42,448 bases of DNA, taken from positions 1 to 42,448 of the forward strand of contig NZ_QQPQ01000040.1 in the NCBI RefSeq assembly GCF_003346715.1, in the 5' to 3' direction. A program made the translations under genes and the position numbers. Within the stretch, counting starts at the first letter, position 1. Each line of letters begins with the position of its first letter. Source of the DNA: Oceanispirochaeta sp. M1 (lineage in GTDB: Bacteria > Spirochaetota > Spirochaetia > DSM-2461). Below the pieces are notes generated by a model. That model was not told the DNA's origin, made no database searches, and saw only the letters and a program-made list of their open reading frames with translations. This document shows, one piece after another, positions 15,928 through 23,173 of the stretch.

Positions 15928-16275
15928 TTATCCCCCTCCCATCAGGGTGGAAATGATGATGTGCCCATTCACCTCCTCAAGAATGGTATTCATATCAAAG
16001 ATACGTTCTGTTCCTCCGTTGATTTTACGGTGAAAAATCAGAACTCCAGATCTGAGGGAGACACCCTCAGTAACAATAAGATTACTATGAACAAAGGCCT
16101 GTTCCACCTGCTTAAGAAAATCAAGAACAGTCGCCTCTCTATTTTCCAGGGTAGCGGTGAAGGACCTCTTCCCTGTCTTGAGAGCAAAATAGCCTACAAA
16201 CTCAACAAGGGCTTTCAAAACGGTATTTTTCCAGATCAAGTTTTTTAAGTATCTCTCCTCCGGGGACACCATCAT
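15928..16275 (-). CDS. MoaD/ThiS-like sulfur carrier linked to aldehyde oxidoreductase
   Basis: A protein of up to 115 residues. From about residue 23 it looks like a beta-grasp MoaD fold (VEFVGYFALKTGKRSF..., then TVLDFLKQV, and the C-terminal NGHIIISTLMGGG). The terminal Gly-Gly is the site of adenylation and thiocarboxylation in MoaD-type carriers, which supply the dithiolene sulfurs of molybdopterin/tungstopterin. It lies directly after, and overlaps by 74 bases, the tungsten-type aldehyde oxidoreductase gene, a pairing known for AOR loci. GAGGGG lies about 9 bases before the ATG at 16275; shorter TTG starts at 16239 or 16218 would reduce the overlap. Start uncertain, family fairly clear. 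Confidence 0.72.
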   Translation of the reverse strand: MMVSPEERYLKNLIWKNTVLKALVEFVGYFALKTGKRSFTATLENREATVLDFLKQVEQAFVHSNLIVTEGVSLRSGVLIFHRKINGGTERIFDMNTILEEVNGHIIISTLMGGG

Positions 16276-18037
16276 AATTCCAGCCCCTCAGCTCATAATA
16301 CTCGCTGAGCATATCCTGCCATCTGTCATAATCGATGACTGAAAACTCCGAACTTTCTCCTTTTACCTTGTCTTTAAAACAACGCTCCGGAAGAATATCA
16401 TCCTTCCTTCCCAAACCTGCCTTGAGATTGAAAAGTTTCTCAAGATTCCATATTTTTTCTCCAAGAGAGTAGAATCCCGGAAGATCGAGATCAATCCCCG
16501 AAGCAGCTTTTATATAAGCCGGGTAGAAATCCCGGGGTGTAACAAATTCATGGAAACGACAGCTGATAAGGGTAAAAATGGCATTAACCATATCCTGATT
16601 TGTCTTAACCATAGATGCCTTGTTTTCAAAACTGAGCATATCTACCTTACCGGTTATTTCTTCACCGATGGGAGCCCTTTTATGACAGGCTCCGCGGTTG
16701 GAGGTAGCAAAGGCAAGTCCTGTCCCGATCATTCTCCGGGGCATCCAGGCTGCAAATCCTGAGTTTTTGACATGCATGGCAAAGGCTTCCGATCCGCCGC
16801 CGATTTCTTTGGCAGCCAATGCGGGTCCTTCTGCCAGAATATTCCCGATTCCTTCCCGCTCTCCGATCAATTTCAGCAAACCCAGTATGGATTCCGGATC
16901 TCCGAACTTGAGGTCCAGCCCTTCTTCCTTAATGAGTCCTTTCTCTGCACATTCAAATGCAAATGCAATTGTCACTCCCATGGTCAGGGAATCAACACCA
17001 TACACTTCTGTCAGGCGATTGGCTTCTGCCAGGACATGAGCATCCCCATTAAGAAGTTGAGACCCCAGAGAATACATGGTTTCGTATTCAGGCCCCCGGG
17101 CCCATGATTTTCCGCCATCATGGGTATTGAACTTGTGGATCCGCCCACAGTGGACAGGGCAGCCATGACAGGAAATAGTCCGGGTATAGAAGTTTTTTTC
17201 ATAGAACTGTCCGGAAATATCTTCTGATTTATGAAAGCTTCCGTACTGGGAGTTTTTTGTAGCAAGAACGCCCCGGGACTGAACAAGCCCCATCCCGGCT
17301 CCAGTTCCGTACTTGGAGAACATTCCCAACAGATTGTATTCTTCATTGCAGGAGTCCTGAATTACTTTCATGTTCTCCGAGGATAGACGGGAGAGCTCTC
17401 CGGGATCTGCAACAGCGACTCCCCGGGTTCCTCTGAACGCAATAGCTTTTATTCGCTTGGAGCCCAGAACAGCCCCGGCTCCACCCCGACCATATGTCCG
17501 GGTTTCAGAAAAAACAGAGGCCATACGAACAAGTTTTTCCCCTGCCCGTCCAATGGACATGGTCTTGTAATCAGCACCGTATTTTTTCTTAATCCAGGTC
17601 TCTGTTTCCTCGGTTCCCAAACCCATTAGCTGTTCGGCAGATTCAAAGCTCACAGAATCATTATCAATAATGAGGATTTTCCATTCCTCAGAACGTCCTT
17701 CCAGAATAACACCATCGATACCGCAGTACTTAAGCTCCGCCCCGATAAACCCACCGGCATAGCAATTCAATATTGTATTTGTGAGTGGCGATTTTGTAAC
17801 GATACAGGATTGAGCATGCATAGGAGCGCTGGTTCCCGTTAATGGGCCGATAGTCAGAATGATTTTATTATCAGGAGATAAAGGATCTGTACCGGGTGAA
17901 ACTTCATCACTTAATATTTTGGTTCCATATCCCATCCCGCCTATCCAGGACTTGAGATCTTCGGGAACAGTCCAGACCCTGCTGTTCCCTTCACTGCAGT
18001 TCACCCTAATGATTCGGTCATACATACTTCCAGACAT
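16202..18037 (-). CDS. aor: Tungsten-containing aldehyde:ferredoxin oxidoreductase
   Basis: A 611-residue protein of the AOR family. It oxidises aldehydes to carboxylic acids and reduces ferredoxin, using a bis-pterin tungsten site and one [4Fe-4S] cluster. The N-terminal pterin-binding domain is recognisable (RVNCSEG, IGGMGYGTKIL, IGPLTGT, SPLTNTILNCYAGG, GRAGEKLVRMA, GRGGAGAVLGSK). Cluster cysteines are C290, C293 and C297 in SCHGCPVHC and C493 in LISCRFHEF. AGGA about 9 bases upstream selects the ATG at 18035-18037 (MSGSMYDR), 5 bases after the ferredoxin stop, over the longer frame that overlaps the ferredoxin. Flanking ferredoxin and MoaD-like genes support the call. The operon predicts an aldehyde released by the aldolase as substrate. 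Confidence 0.93.
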   Translation of the reverse strand: MSGSMYDRIIRVNCSEGNSRVWTVPEDLKSWIGGMGYGTKILSDEVSPGTDPLSPDNKIILTIGPLTGTSAPMHAQSCIVTKSPLTNTILNCYAGGFIGAELKYCGIDGVILEGRSEEWKILIIDNDSVSFESAEQLMGLGTEETETWIKKKYGADYKTMSIGRAGEKLVRMASVFSETRTYGRGGAGAVLGSKRIKAIAFRGTRGVAVADPGELSRLSSENMKVIQDSCNEEYNLLGMFSKYGTGAGMGLVQSRGVLATKNSQYGSFHKSEDISGQFYEKNFYTRTISCHGCPVHCGRIHKFNTHDGGKSWARGPEYETMYSLGSQLLNGDAHVLAEANRLTEVYGVDSLTMGVTIAFAFECAEKGLIKEEGLDLKFGDPESILGLLKLIGEREGIGNILAEGPALAAKEIGGGSEAFAMHVKNSGFAAWMPRRMIGTGLAFATSNRGACHKRAPIGEEITGKVDMLSFENKASMVKTNQDMVNAIFTLISCRFHEFVTPRDFYPAYIKAASGIDLDLPGFYSLGEKIWNLEKLFNLKAGLGRKDDILPERCFKDKVKGESSEFSVIDYDRWQDMLSEYYELRGWNYDGVPGGEILKKLDLEKYRFESPC

Positions 18038-18042
18038 ATTTC

Positions 18043-18453
18043 TTATCCTATATAAGTCAAAGCGTTGGTTACACATTCAGCAATGCAGGCGGGTGTTCCG
18101 CCGCAGAGATCACATTTAACAGCCAAGGGGCCGATCATTCGAATAGCATTGGAAGGACAGGCTGCAACACATTTCGAACAGCCCTTACAGAGATCGGGAT
18201 TGATAAAAACCTTTCCATCGATCTCTTTGATGGCCCCGAAAGGACAGGACGCAACACAGGGCTGCCCGGGACATTCTTCAAAAAGGCAGACTTCCATAAG
18301 CGGAGGTTCAGGCCACTGCCTTCTGATTTTTATCCTGGCTTCCTGAGGCTGGACAATTCCAAGTTTCTCAAGGGAACAAGCCATTACACATCTGCCGCAC
18401 TCTGTACATTTTGTCGGATCTACCAGAAAACGTTTCGTCATCAATCCTTCCAT
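18043..18453 (-). CDS. Multi-cluster 4Fe-4S ferredoxin, AOR electron-transfer partner
   Basis: A 136-residue cytosolic protein with four groups of cysteines typical of HycB/DMSO-reductase-B-like ferredoxins carrying up to four [4Fe-4S] clusters: CTECGRCVMAC, CLFEECPGQPCVASC, CKGCSKCVAAC and CDLCGGTPACIAEC. It sits between the FadR-type regulator (2-base gap) and AOR (5-base gap), so it should be the immediate electron acceptor of AOR. The start may be the ATG at 18451-18453 or the one 12 bases downstream, which has GAAGGA close upstream. Confidence 0.9.
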   Translation of the reverse strand: MEGLMTKRFLVDPTKCTECGRCVMACSLEKLGIVQPQEARIKIRRQWPEPPLMEVCLFEECPGQPCVASCPFGAIKEIDGKVFINPDLCKGCSKCVAACPSNAIRMIGPLAVKCDLCGGTPACIAECVTNALTYIG

Positions 18454-18455
18454 GA

Positions 18456-19175
18456 TTAGAATATTTCCTCTTGAATTGATTTTATATATTTGGACATTTC
18501 TGTTCTGACCTGCCCATCCATTTTCTGATCAATAGCCTTCAGTATACTTTCGTGAGCCTTCAGATAGGATTCCATATTCACCGGTTTCTGCAATGCTTTT
18601 TTGTACAGAACTTTCCAGTGAGTTTCTTTCATCATGGCATTCACAGCCGAAAAAACGGTGATCAGAACACTGTTATGAGAACAGCGGCCGATGGCCAGAT
18701 GAAGCATTCTGTCTTCTTCAAGAAGCTCATCAAGAGCAGTTTCTGTCCCTGCAGAATACTGGCCGGACAGCTTACAGAGAGATTTGTACTTTACATGAAG
18801 CTGCTTCTTTTCTTCTTCTGTTGCCCTGAGAGCCGCCAAACCTGCCAGGCGGGGCTCCAGCTCCAGCCTGGTTTCAAAGATTTCATAGGGATCATGGCCC
18901 TGGAGAAGAGAACGGAGCAGCTCACTGTCAATGGAGCCTTCTGAAGCATCCGCTTTGATGATGTTACCCTTGCCGCTTTTACTCTCAATCAAGCCCAGCA
19001 TTTCCAACGCGCTCAAGGCCTCTCTTATACTGGCCCGGGAAGCTCCGAACTGTTCGGCCAGAATTCGCTCTGAGGGAAGCATATCACCCATAACGAATCG
19101 TCCCTCTTTAATAGAGTTCTTGATTTGTCTGGCAATCTGCATATAGAATTTTTGAGGATGTACCTGCTCAAACAT
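18456..19175 (-). CDS. FadR-type GntR transcriptional regulator of the AOR operon
   Basis: A 239-residue protein with an N-terminal winged helix (about 10-75; MGDMLPSERILAEQFGASRASIREAL is classic GntR) and a C-terminal all-helical FCD domain with acid and histidine residues (EEDRMLHLAIG, SHNS, AHESIL) that usually bind a metal and a small organic acid. First gene of the long catabolic operon, preceded by a good promoter, so it is likely the local, autoregulated sensor of a pathway intermediate. AGGGAG lies about 6 bases before the ATG. Confidence 0.9.
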   Translation of the reverse strand: MFEQVHPQKFYMQIARQIKNSIKEGRFVMGDMLPSERILAEQFGASRASIREALSALEMLGLIESKSGKGNIIKADASEGSIDSELLRSLLQGHDPYEIFETRLELEPRLAGLAALRATEEEKKQLHVKYKSLCKLSGQYSAGTETALDELLEEDRMLHLAIGRCSHNSVLITVFSAVNAMMKETHWKVLYKKALQKPVNMESYLKAHESILKAIDQKMDGQVRTEMSKYIKSIQEEIF

Positions 19176-19207
19176 TATATCTCCCTAACTCTCATTCCTA
19201 CCAACTA

Positions 19208-19223
19208 TCAAGCTGTCAAGCTG
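19208..19223. repeat. Tandem TCAAGCTG repeat downstream of the promoter
   Basis: Two perfect head-to-tail copies of TCAAGCTG followed by a related TCAGGCCAG, lying in the untranslated leader just downstream of the predicted start site. A candidate binding site for the FadR-type regulator. Confidence 0.4.
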
Positions 19224-19239
19224 TCAGGCCAGTTGAGTT

Positions 19240-19268
19240 ACTGTAAAAGTGAACATATCATTTGTCAA
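19240..19268 (-). promoter_or_regulatory. Predicted promoter of the AOR/BMP catabolic operon
   Basis: Minus-strand TTGACA (19263-19268), 17-base spacer, TACAGT (19240-19245), 65 bases upstream of the regulator start. The -35 is a perfect consensus. Confidence 0.6.
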
Positions 19269-19345
19269 GTTTTTTTAGTGTTTTCGCTTATATGCGGATC
19301 AGGAGACAAGGAAAAATCTGCAGGGAAGGAGTTTCCCCGGCAAAT

Positions 19346-20308
19346 TTATTTTTCAGACGCCTTATAGATTCTATCCATAACCGCCCGCCCTATTCCCTCT
19401 TCTGGAATGACTTCGGCGTAGATACATTTTAGATTCTGATGATCCAGAGCATGGAGAGCGGAGAAAAGACGAGATGCCGCCTCAACAGGATCAGCCGAAG
19501 GAGAAAGAATTTCCTGACAGGAAAAACCTTTACCTTTTGCGGGATCACTATAGATCAGAGCCCCGGCGCCTGCCTTCAGCTCAGAGGGTAGGAGTGAAAG
19601 ACTTTCCACGATATGGAGAGTCGTCCGAGGGGAGTAGTGCATCTCCAGCTGTCCCGGTGCAGTGGGAGATGTGGTGCTTCGATTGAATACATCCACAGGT
19701 CCCAGCACAGATTCTATCTCCTGTCGTGTCAGTCCGCCGGGTCTTAATATTATGGGGTTTTCACGGCTCAGATCAAGGACAGTGGATTCCACACCCACAC
19801 GGCAGGGACCGCCTTCCAGTACCATATCAATTCTGGCTCCCAGATCCTCTTCCACATGCAGCGCTTCGGTGGGGCTGAGATATCCGAAAGAGTTTGCAGA
19901 GGGTGCGGCTACGGCACCACTGGACTGCCTTATCAGAGACAGTGCAATGGGATGATCCGGCATTCTCACTGCCATGGTCTGCAGTCCGGATGTGACAAGT
20001 GAAGGAATAATATCTCTTTTAGGAACAATGAGAGTGAGAGCACCGGGCCAGAATTTCTCAGCCAGCTTATAAATTCTGTCATCTTTTATATCAGCAATTT
20101 CTTCCAGTTTCCCAAGATCTGCAATATGGGTGATCAGGGGGTCAAAACTGGGTCGTTTCTTGGCTTCAAAGATTCCTGCGACAGCCTTGGGATCAAGGGC
20201 ATTTCCGCCCAGTCCATATACTGTTTCTGTCGGGAAAGCTACCAGACCTCCCTGTAGGATTATATCTGCGGCTTTTTTTATATTTTCTTCACTGCTGTTG
20301 AATATCAT
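19346..20308 (-). CDS. sua5: Threonylcarbamoyl-AMP synthase, Sua5 type
   Basis: A 320-residue enzyme that makes threonylcarbamoyl-AMP from threonine, bicarbonate and ATP for the universal t6A37 modification of ANN-decoding tRNAs. The YrdC domain fills about 1-200 (GGLVAFPTETVYGLGGNA, KKRPSFDPLI, WPGALTLIVP, VAVRMPDH-type core, AAPSANSFG, GVESTVLDL, ILRPGG). The C-terminal Sua5 domain follows the linker SPTAPGQLEMHYSP. Length is normal for Sua5 as opposed to short TsaC. AGGA lies about 7 bases before the ATG. No operon partner is evident. Confidence 0.93.
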   Translation of the reverse strand: MIFNSSEENIKKAADIILQGGLVAFPTETVYGLGGNALDPKAVAGIFEAKKRPSFDPLITHIADLGKLEEIADIKDDRIYKLAEKFWPGALTLIVPKRDIIPSLVTSGLQTMAVRMPDHPIALSLIRQSSGAVAAPSANSFGYLSPTEALHVEEDLGARIDMVLEGGPCRVGVESTVLDLSRENPIILRPGGLTRQEIESVLGPVDVFNRSTTSPTAPGQLEMHYSPRTTLHIVESLSLLPSELKAGAGALIYSDPAKGKGFSCQEILSPSADPVEAASRLFSALHALDHQNLKCIYAEVIPEEGIGRAVMDRIYKASEK

Positions 20309-20377
20309 TTCATTGTCCTCTCGAATCAGACCTGCAATTTTACGGCTCAGACAAACTACTATAGATTACGTCCTTTT

Positions 20378-20410
20378 TCCAGACTTGATCCAGACTAATT
20401 CCAGGACTTT
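20378..20410. repeat. Three helically phased 11-base repeats upstream of sua5
   Basis: TCCAGACTTGA, TCCAGACTAAT and TCCAGGACTTT occur head to tail with an 11-base period between the sua5 start and the neighbouring regulator gene end. One-turn phasing suggests a protein-binding array; function unknown. Confidence 0.4.
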
Positions 20411-20461
20411 CCGGAGTATTTACAGAAGGAGTAACAAAATAATCCCTGGAAATCGCTGTGT

Positions 20462-21439
20462 TCAGAAGGAAGAACGAAGGATAAGACCGGGTTTAAGAAT
20501 CTCATTGATTCCGACATTCATCAAAGGGAACTGGGCTGCCCTCTCCCCCATCTTCTCAAAATCAATTGAGAGACTGGAAATACCACCGGCAACATATTCA
20601 AGAAGGGGAAAATCATTATAGGAGAGGATACCAAGATCCTTTCCCGGTATCCATCCCTTATCCGAAACAACAGATAATACAGAAACAAGATCCTGTTCTG
20701 TTAAAAGCAGATAGGCAGAGCCCTTCCTTATCATTGTTTTATCAAATCCCGGAATGATCTCACCGGGAATCTTCTGCTCTGAAAGAAAAGAGGAGAAGGC
20801 CTGAAAAGATTCTTCGGGATGAGGATTATTCACGGCCCTGATCAGATTCAGGCTGTCGTAAGATTTAATTCGTTCAAGGACCTGCAGAAGTGCATCTTTG
20901 ATCCCTCCTGAAAAATCCTGACAGAGGTATGAGAAACCGTCCGGACTGTATTCGCCCCTGTCGAGAATCAGGGTTCTCCTGGAATCAAGGTTTTCCAGAA
21001 GATCGGGAACTCTCTTATCCTGAAAGGGTTTGACAATACAGTGGGTATAGCGTTTGCGGCTGGATTCCAGAAGATTCCTCAGAGTCTCATAGCTGTTATG
21101 GTGAAAGTAGACATCCGCCGTGACTCCTTCCGGAAGAGCCTCGGCAAATGAATTATAGAGAACCTGCATATAGGGATTAAAACTGTTGAGAATAAGCAGG
21201 ACCCTGGAGCCACTGCTGATCCTGTCTGTCAGTAGAAAGAACCCTTTTCCCGGAACCGAATCGATCAGCCCTTCCTGCTTAAGGATTTTATAGGCCTTCA
21301 CTACGGTTTCCCGGGCAACAGACAAGGTACGGCTGAGTTCGGAAATGGAGGGTAATCCGTTACCGGGAAGAATCTTCTTCTCTTCGATCAGTCCGTATAT
21401 GTGATGGATTATTTCACCGTACTTGGTACTCTGCCTCAT
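20462..21439 (-). CDS. GntR/LacI hybrid sugar-responsive regulator (AraR-like)
   Basis: A 325-residue regulator. Residues about 5-70 form a GntR-type winged helix (GNGLPSISELSRTLSVARET...KILKQEGLIDSVPGKGFF). From about 78 to the end it resembles a LacI/periplasmic-binding effector domain (VLLILNSFNPYMQVLYNSF, DFSGG, ILSYNDFPLLEYVAGGISSLSIDFEKMGE split by short loops), like Bacillus AraR. Effector and targets are unknown; no metabolic partner is directly adjacent. The ATG is preceded by GGGGAG about 12 bases upstream. Confidence 0.82.
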   Translation of the reverse strand: MRQSTKYGEIIHHIYGLIEEKKILPGNGLPSISELSRTLSVARETVVKAYKILKQEGLIDSVPGKGFFLLTDRISSGSRVLLILNSFNPYMQVLYNSFAEALPEGVTADVYFHHNSYETLRNLLESSRKRYTHCIVKPFQDKRVPDLLENLDSRRTLILDRGEYSPDGFSYLCQDFSGGIKDALLQVLERIKSYDSLNLIRAVNNPHPEESFQAFSSFLSEQKIPGEIIPGFDKTMIRKGSAYLLLTEQDLVSVLSVVSDKGWIPGKDLGILSYNDFPLLEYVAGGISSLSIDFEKMGERAAQFPLMNVGINEILKPGLILRSSF

Positions 21440-21538
21440 AGATAGCTAATTCTCCCCTTTAACTCCCGTCCGGTCAATGCCCTTCTTTAACAGTCCCATA
21501 GATGTGCAAGACCATGAAAAATGTGCAATACTATATAT

Positions 21539-21895
21539 ATGATTAAACTAATAGAACTTGAAGATGAGTACAATCTGCAGGCTATGAAACAGGGTGAGTA
21601 TCCCCGGGAAATCCTGGACTCTGCAAATAGAGTAATAATAATCCTGACACAGAGCTGGTGTCCCGACTGGTGGGCACAAAAACTGGTTTTCAAAGATATA
21701 GAGGATACTGGAGAAATTAAAGTCTACTATGTGGACTATGGCAATAAATCATTCAGAGCTGAGTTTACATCCTTCAAAGAGACAGTCTTTAGAAACGGAC
21801 ATATTCCCTATCTCCGTTTCTACCGGGATGGTGAGTTAGAAAAAGAGAGCAATTACACCGGACGCCGTGAACTGAAAAAATGGCTTGAGTCTTGA
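21539..21895 (+). CDS. Atypical single-cysteine thioredoxin-like protein
   Basis: A protein of 118 residues from the ATG at 21539 (124 from the ATG at 21521). It has a thioredoxin-like pattern: strand RVIIILTQSW, then CPDW in place of the CxxC, acidic/hydrophobic central strands, a probable cis-proline in GHIPYLRFYRDGE and a C-terminal helix. Only the first active-site cysteine is kept, so a classical dithiol oxidoreductase role is doubtful; a monothiol or binding role is possible. No clear Shine-Dalgarno is seen before either ATG. Confidence 0.65.
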   Translation: MIKLIELEDEYNLQAMKQGEYPREILDSANRVIIILTQSWCPDWWAQKLVFKDIEDTGEIKVYYVDYGNKSFRAEFTSFKETVFRNGHIPYLRFYRDGELEKESNYTGRRELKKWLES

Positions 21896-21926
21896 TTCTG
21901 TTTCCGCCTCGCACCATCTACTCTGC

Positions 21927-21958
21927 AATAAAAAGCGGTCTCCCAATGGGAAGACCGG
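21927..21958 (-). terminator. Intrinsic terminator after D-2-hydroxyacid dehydrogenase
   Basis: On the minus strand a GC-rich hairpin (CGGTCT/AGACCG arms extended by CCC/GGG, bases 21936-21957) is followed by CTTTTTATT. It lies about 27 bases beyond the dehydrogenase stop. Confidence 0.8.
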
Positions 21959-21984
21959 TTCAGGAATCAGATATTCAGAACTTC

Positions 21985-22941
21985 TCAGTTAACCTTGTTA
22001 ACAGGAGAACCTTTTAGAAAAGCGGCCAGGTTATCCACGGCAATATTCATCAGTCTGGAACGGGATTCCAGAGGAGCCCATGCAATATGGGGAGTAATAA
22101 AACAATTGGGAGCCTTCAGCAGGACATTGTCCGCTTTGATAGGCTCTGTGGATACAACATCCAGTCCAGCTGCTCTAACCTTTCCGCTCTTCAGAGCTTC
22201 TGCCAGATCAGCTTCAACAATCAGAGGACCTCTGGACGTATTGATGATAATAACTCCGTCCTTCATCTTGGCGATGCTTTCCTTATTAACCATACCTTCT
22301 GTGGAGTCAAAGAGAGGACAGTGGAGGGAAATTATATCTGACTGTGCCAGAACCTCTTCAAGAGTTCCGTAAGCCATTGTGTCACAGATTAAATCCTTAT
22401 TCTGGTACTCATCAAAAGCCAGCACATTCATGCCGAATGCCTGAGCGATTTTTCCGGTTGCCTGACCGATACGGCCGTAACCGATAATACCCATGGTCTT
22501 TCCAGCCAGTTCTGTAAGGGGATAGTCCCAGTAGCAGAAGTCGGAACATGCGGTCCACTTTCCCTCTCTTACAGTGTCTGCATGATCCTGCACATGGTGG
22601 CAGATGTTCAACAGCTGGGCAAATGCAAACTGTGCTACTGCAGTTGTTCCATAGCTGGGAATATTACAAACAGGGATATCAGCAGCGGCAGCGGCTCTTA
22701 CATCAACAACGTTATAGCCTGTAGCCAGAACTCCGATATATTTGATATGGGGGCAGGCTTTTATGGTTTCCGCTGAAAGAGGAGTTTTATTGGTAATAAC
22801 AGCTTCGGCATCGCCGATTCTGCTGACAATCTCTGTTGCATCAGTTCTGTCATAAAATTTGAGATCCCCAAGTTTTTCCAAACTTTCCCAGGAGAGGTCT
22901 CCGGGATTCAGAGTATATCCATCGAGTACTACAATTTTCAT
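21985..22941 (-). CDS. D-isomer 2-hydroxyacid dehydrogenase (glycerate/hydroxypyruvate type)
   Basis: A 318-residue NAD-dependent dehydrogenase that interconverts 2-ketoacids and D-2-hydroxyacids. The Rossmann motif GIIGYGRIGQ, the arginine segment NTSRGPLIVE, and the catalytic His segment TPHIAWAP are visible. The last motif and the LATGYNVVD segment fit hydroxypyruvate/glycerate dehydrogenases. AGGA lies about 8 bases before the ATG. A strong terminator follows. A relic of a transketolase C-terminus lies just upstream on the same strand, hinting at a former operon of central-carbon genes. Confidence 0.88.
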   Translation of the reverse strand: MKIVVLDGYTLNPGDLSWESLEKLGDLKFYDRTDATEIVSRIGDAEAVITNKTPLSAETIKACPHIKYIGVLATGYNVVDVRAAAAADIPVCNIPSYGTTAVAQFAFAQLLNICHHVQDHADTVREGKWTACSDFCYWDYPLTELAGKTMGIIGYGRIGQATGKIAQAFGMNVLAFDEYQNKDLICDTMAYGTLEEVLAQSDIISLHCPLFDSTEGMVNKESIAKMKDGVIIINTSRGPLIVEADLAEALKSGKVRAAGLDVVSTEPIKADNVLLKAPNCFITPHIAWAPLESRSRLMNIAVDNLAAFLKGSPVNKVN

Positions 22942-22966
22942 TTTATTATCCTTTCTATTCTGATTC

Positions 22967-23062
22967 TCAGCAGCATTTAGAACTCATTACAGCCTCTGCA
23001 GCGGCAACGATATTTTCTACTGTAACACCGTTTTTCTCGAGAAGTCTATCATAAGGAGGGGA
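22967..23062 (-). pseudogene. Relic of a transketolase C-terminus
   Basis: The minus-strand frame, bounded upstream by a TAA at 23063-23065, encodes DRLLEKNGVTVENIVAAA followed by EAVMSSKCC and a stop at 22967-22969. This matches the last residues of transketolases (ELLEKFGITAENVVAAA type). There is no start codon or upstream portion of the gene; sequence above about 23045 reads as something else. It is most simply a truncated remnant left by a rearrangement directly upstream of the hydroxyacid dehydrogenase gene. Confidence 0.6.
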
Positions 23063-23138
23063 TTAACAGAACTTGTCCTGAATACCCGGTTCTGGGACAA
23101 CTTCACATTCAGCGGAACCCGGGTCGTTCAGACTTTTT

Positions 23139-23167
23139 CTGACAAAGTGAAGAAGCACCGCTATAAT
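23139..23167 (+). promoter_or_regulatory. Strong predicted promoter giving a leaderless transcript
   Basis: CTGACA (23139-23144), 17-base spacer, TATAAT (23162-23167). The expected start site, about 7 bases downstream, is the A of the ATG at 23174. Confidence 0.6.
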
Positions 23168-23173
23168 ATCCAC

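Noticed and set aside
7875-19175. AI-2 (Lsr) uptake and degradation operon
   Set aside because: The kinase and aldolase are distantly Lsr-like, but the importer is BMP-type rather than LsrACDB, no LsrG or LsrR is present, and AOR plus a zinc dehydrogenase do not fit.
23147-23173. GTG at 23147 as start of the CsgG-like gene
   Set aside because: It lies between the -35 and -10 of the predicted promoter and precedes the signal peptide with an unusual basic stretch.
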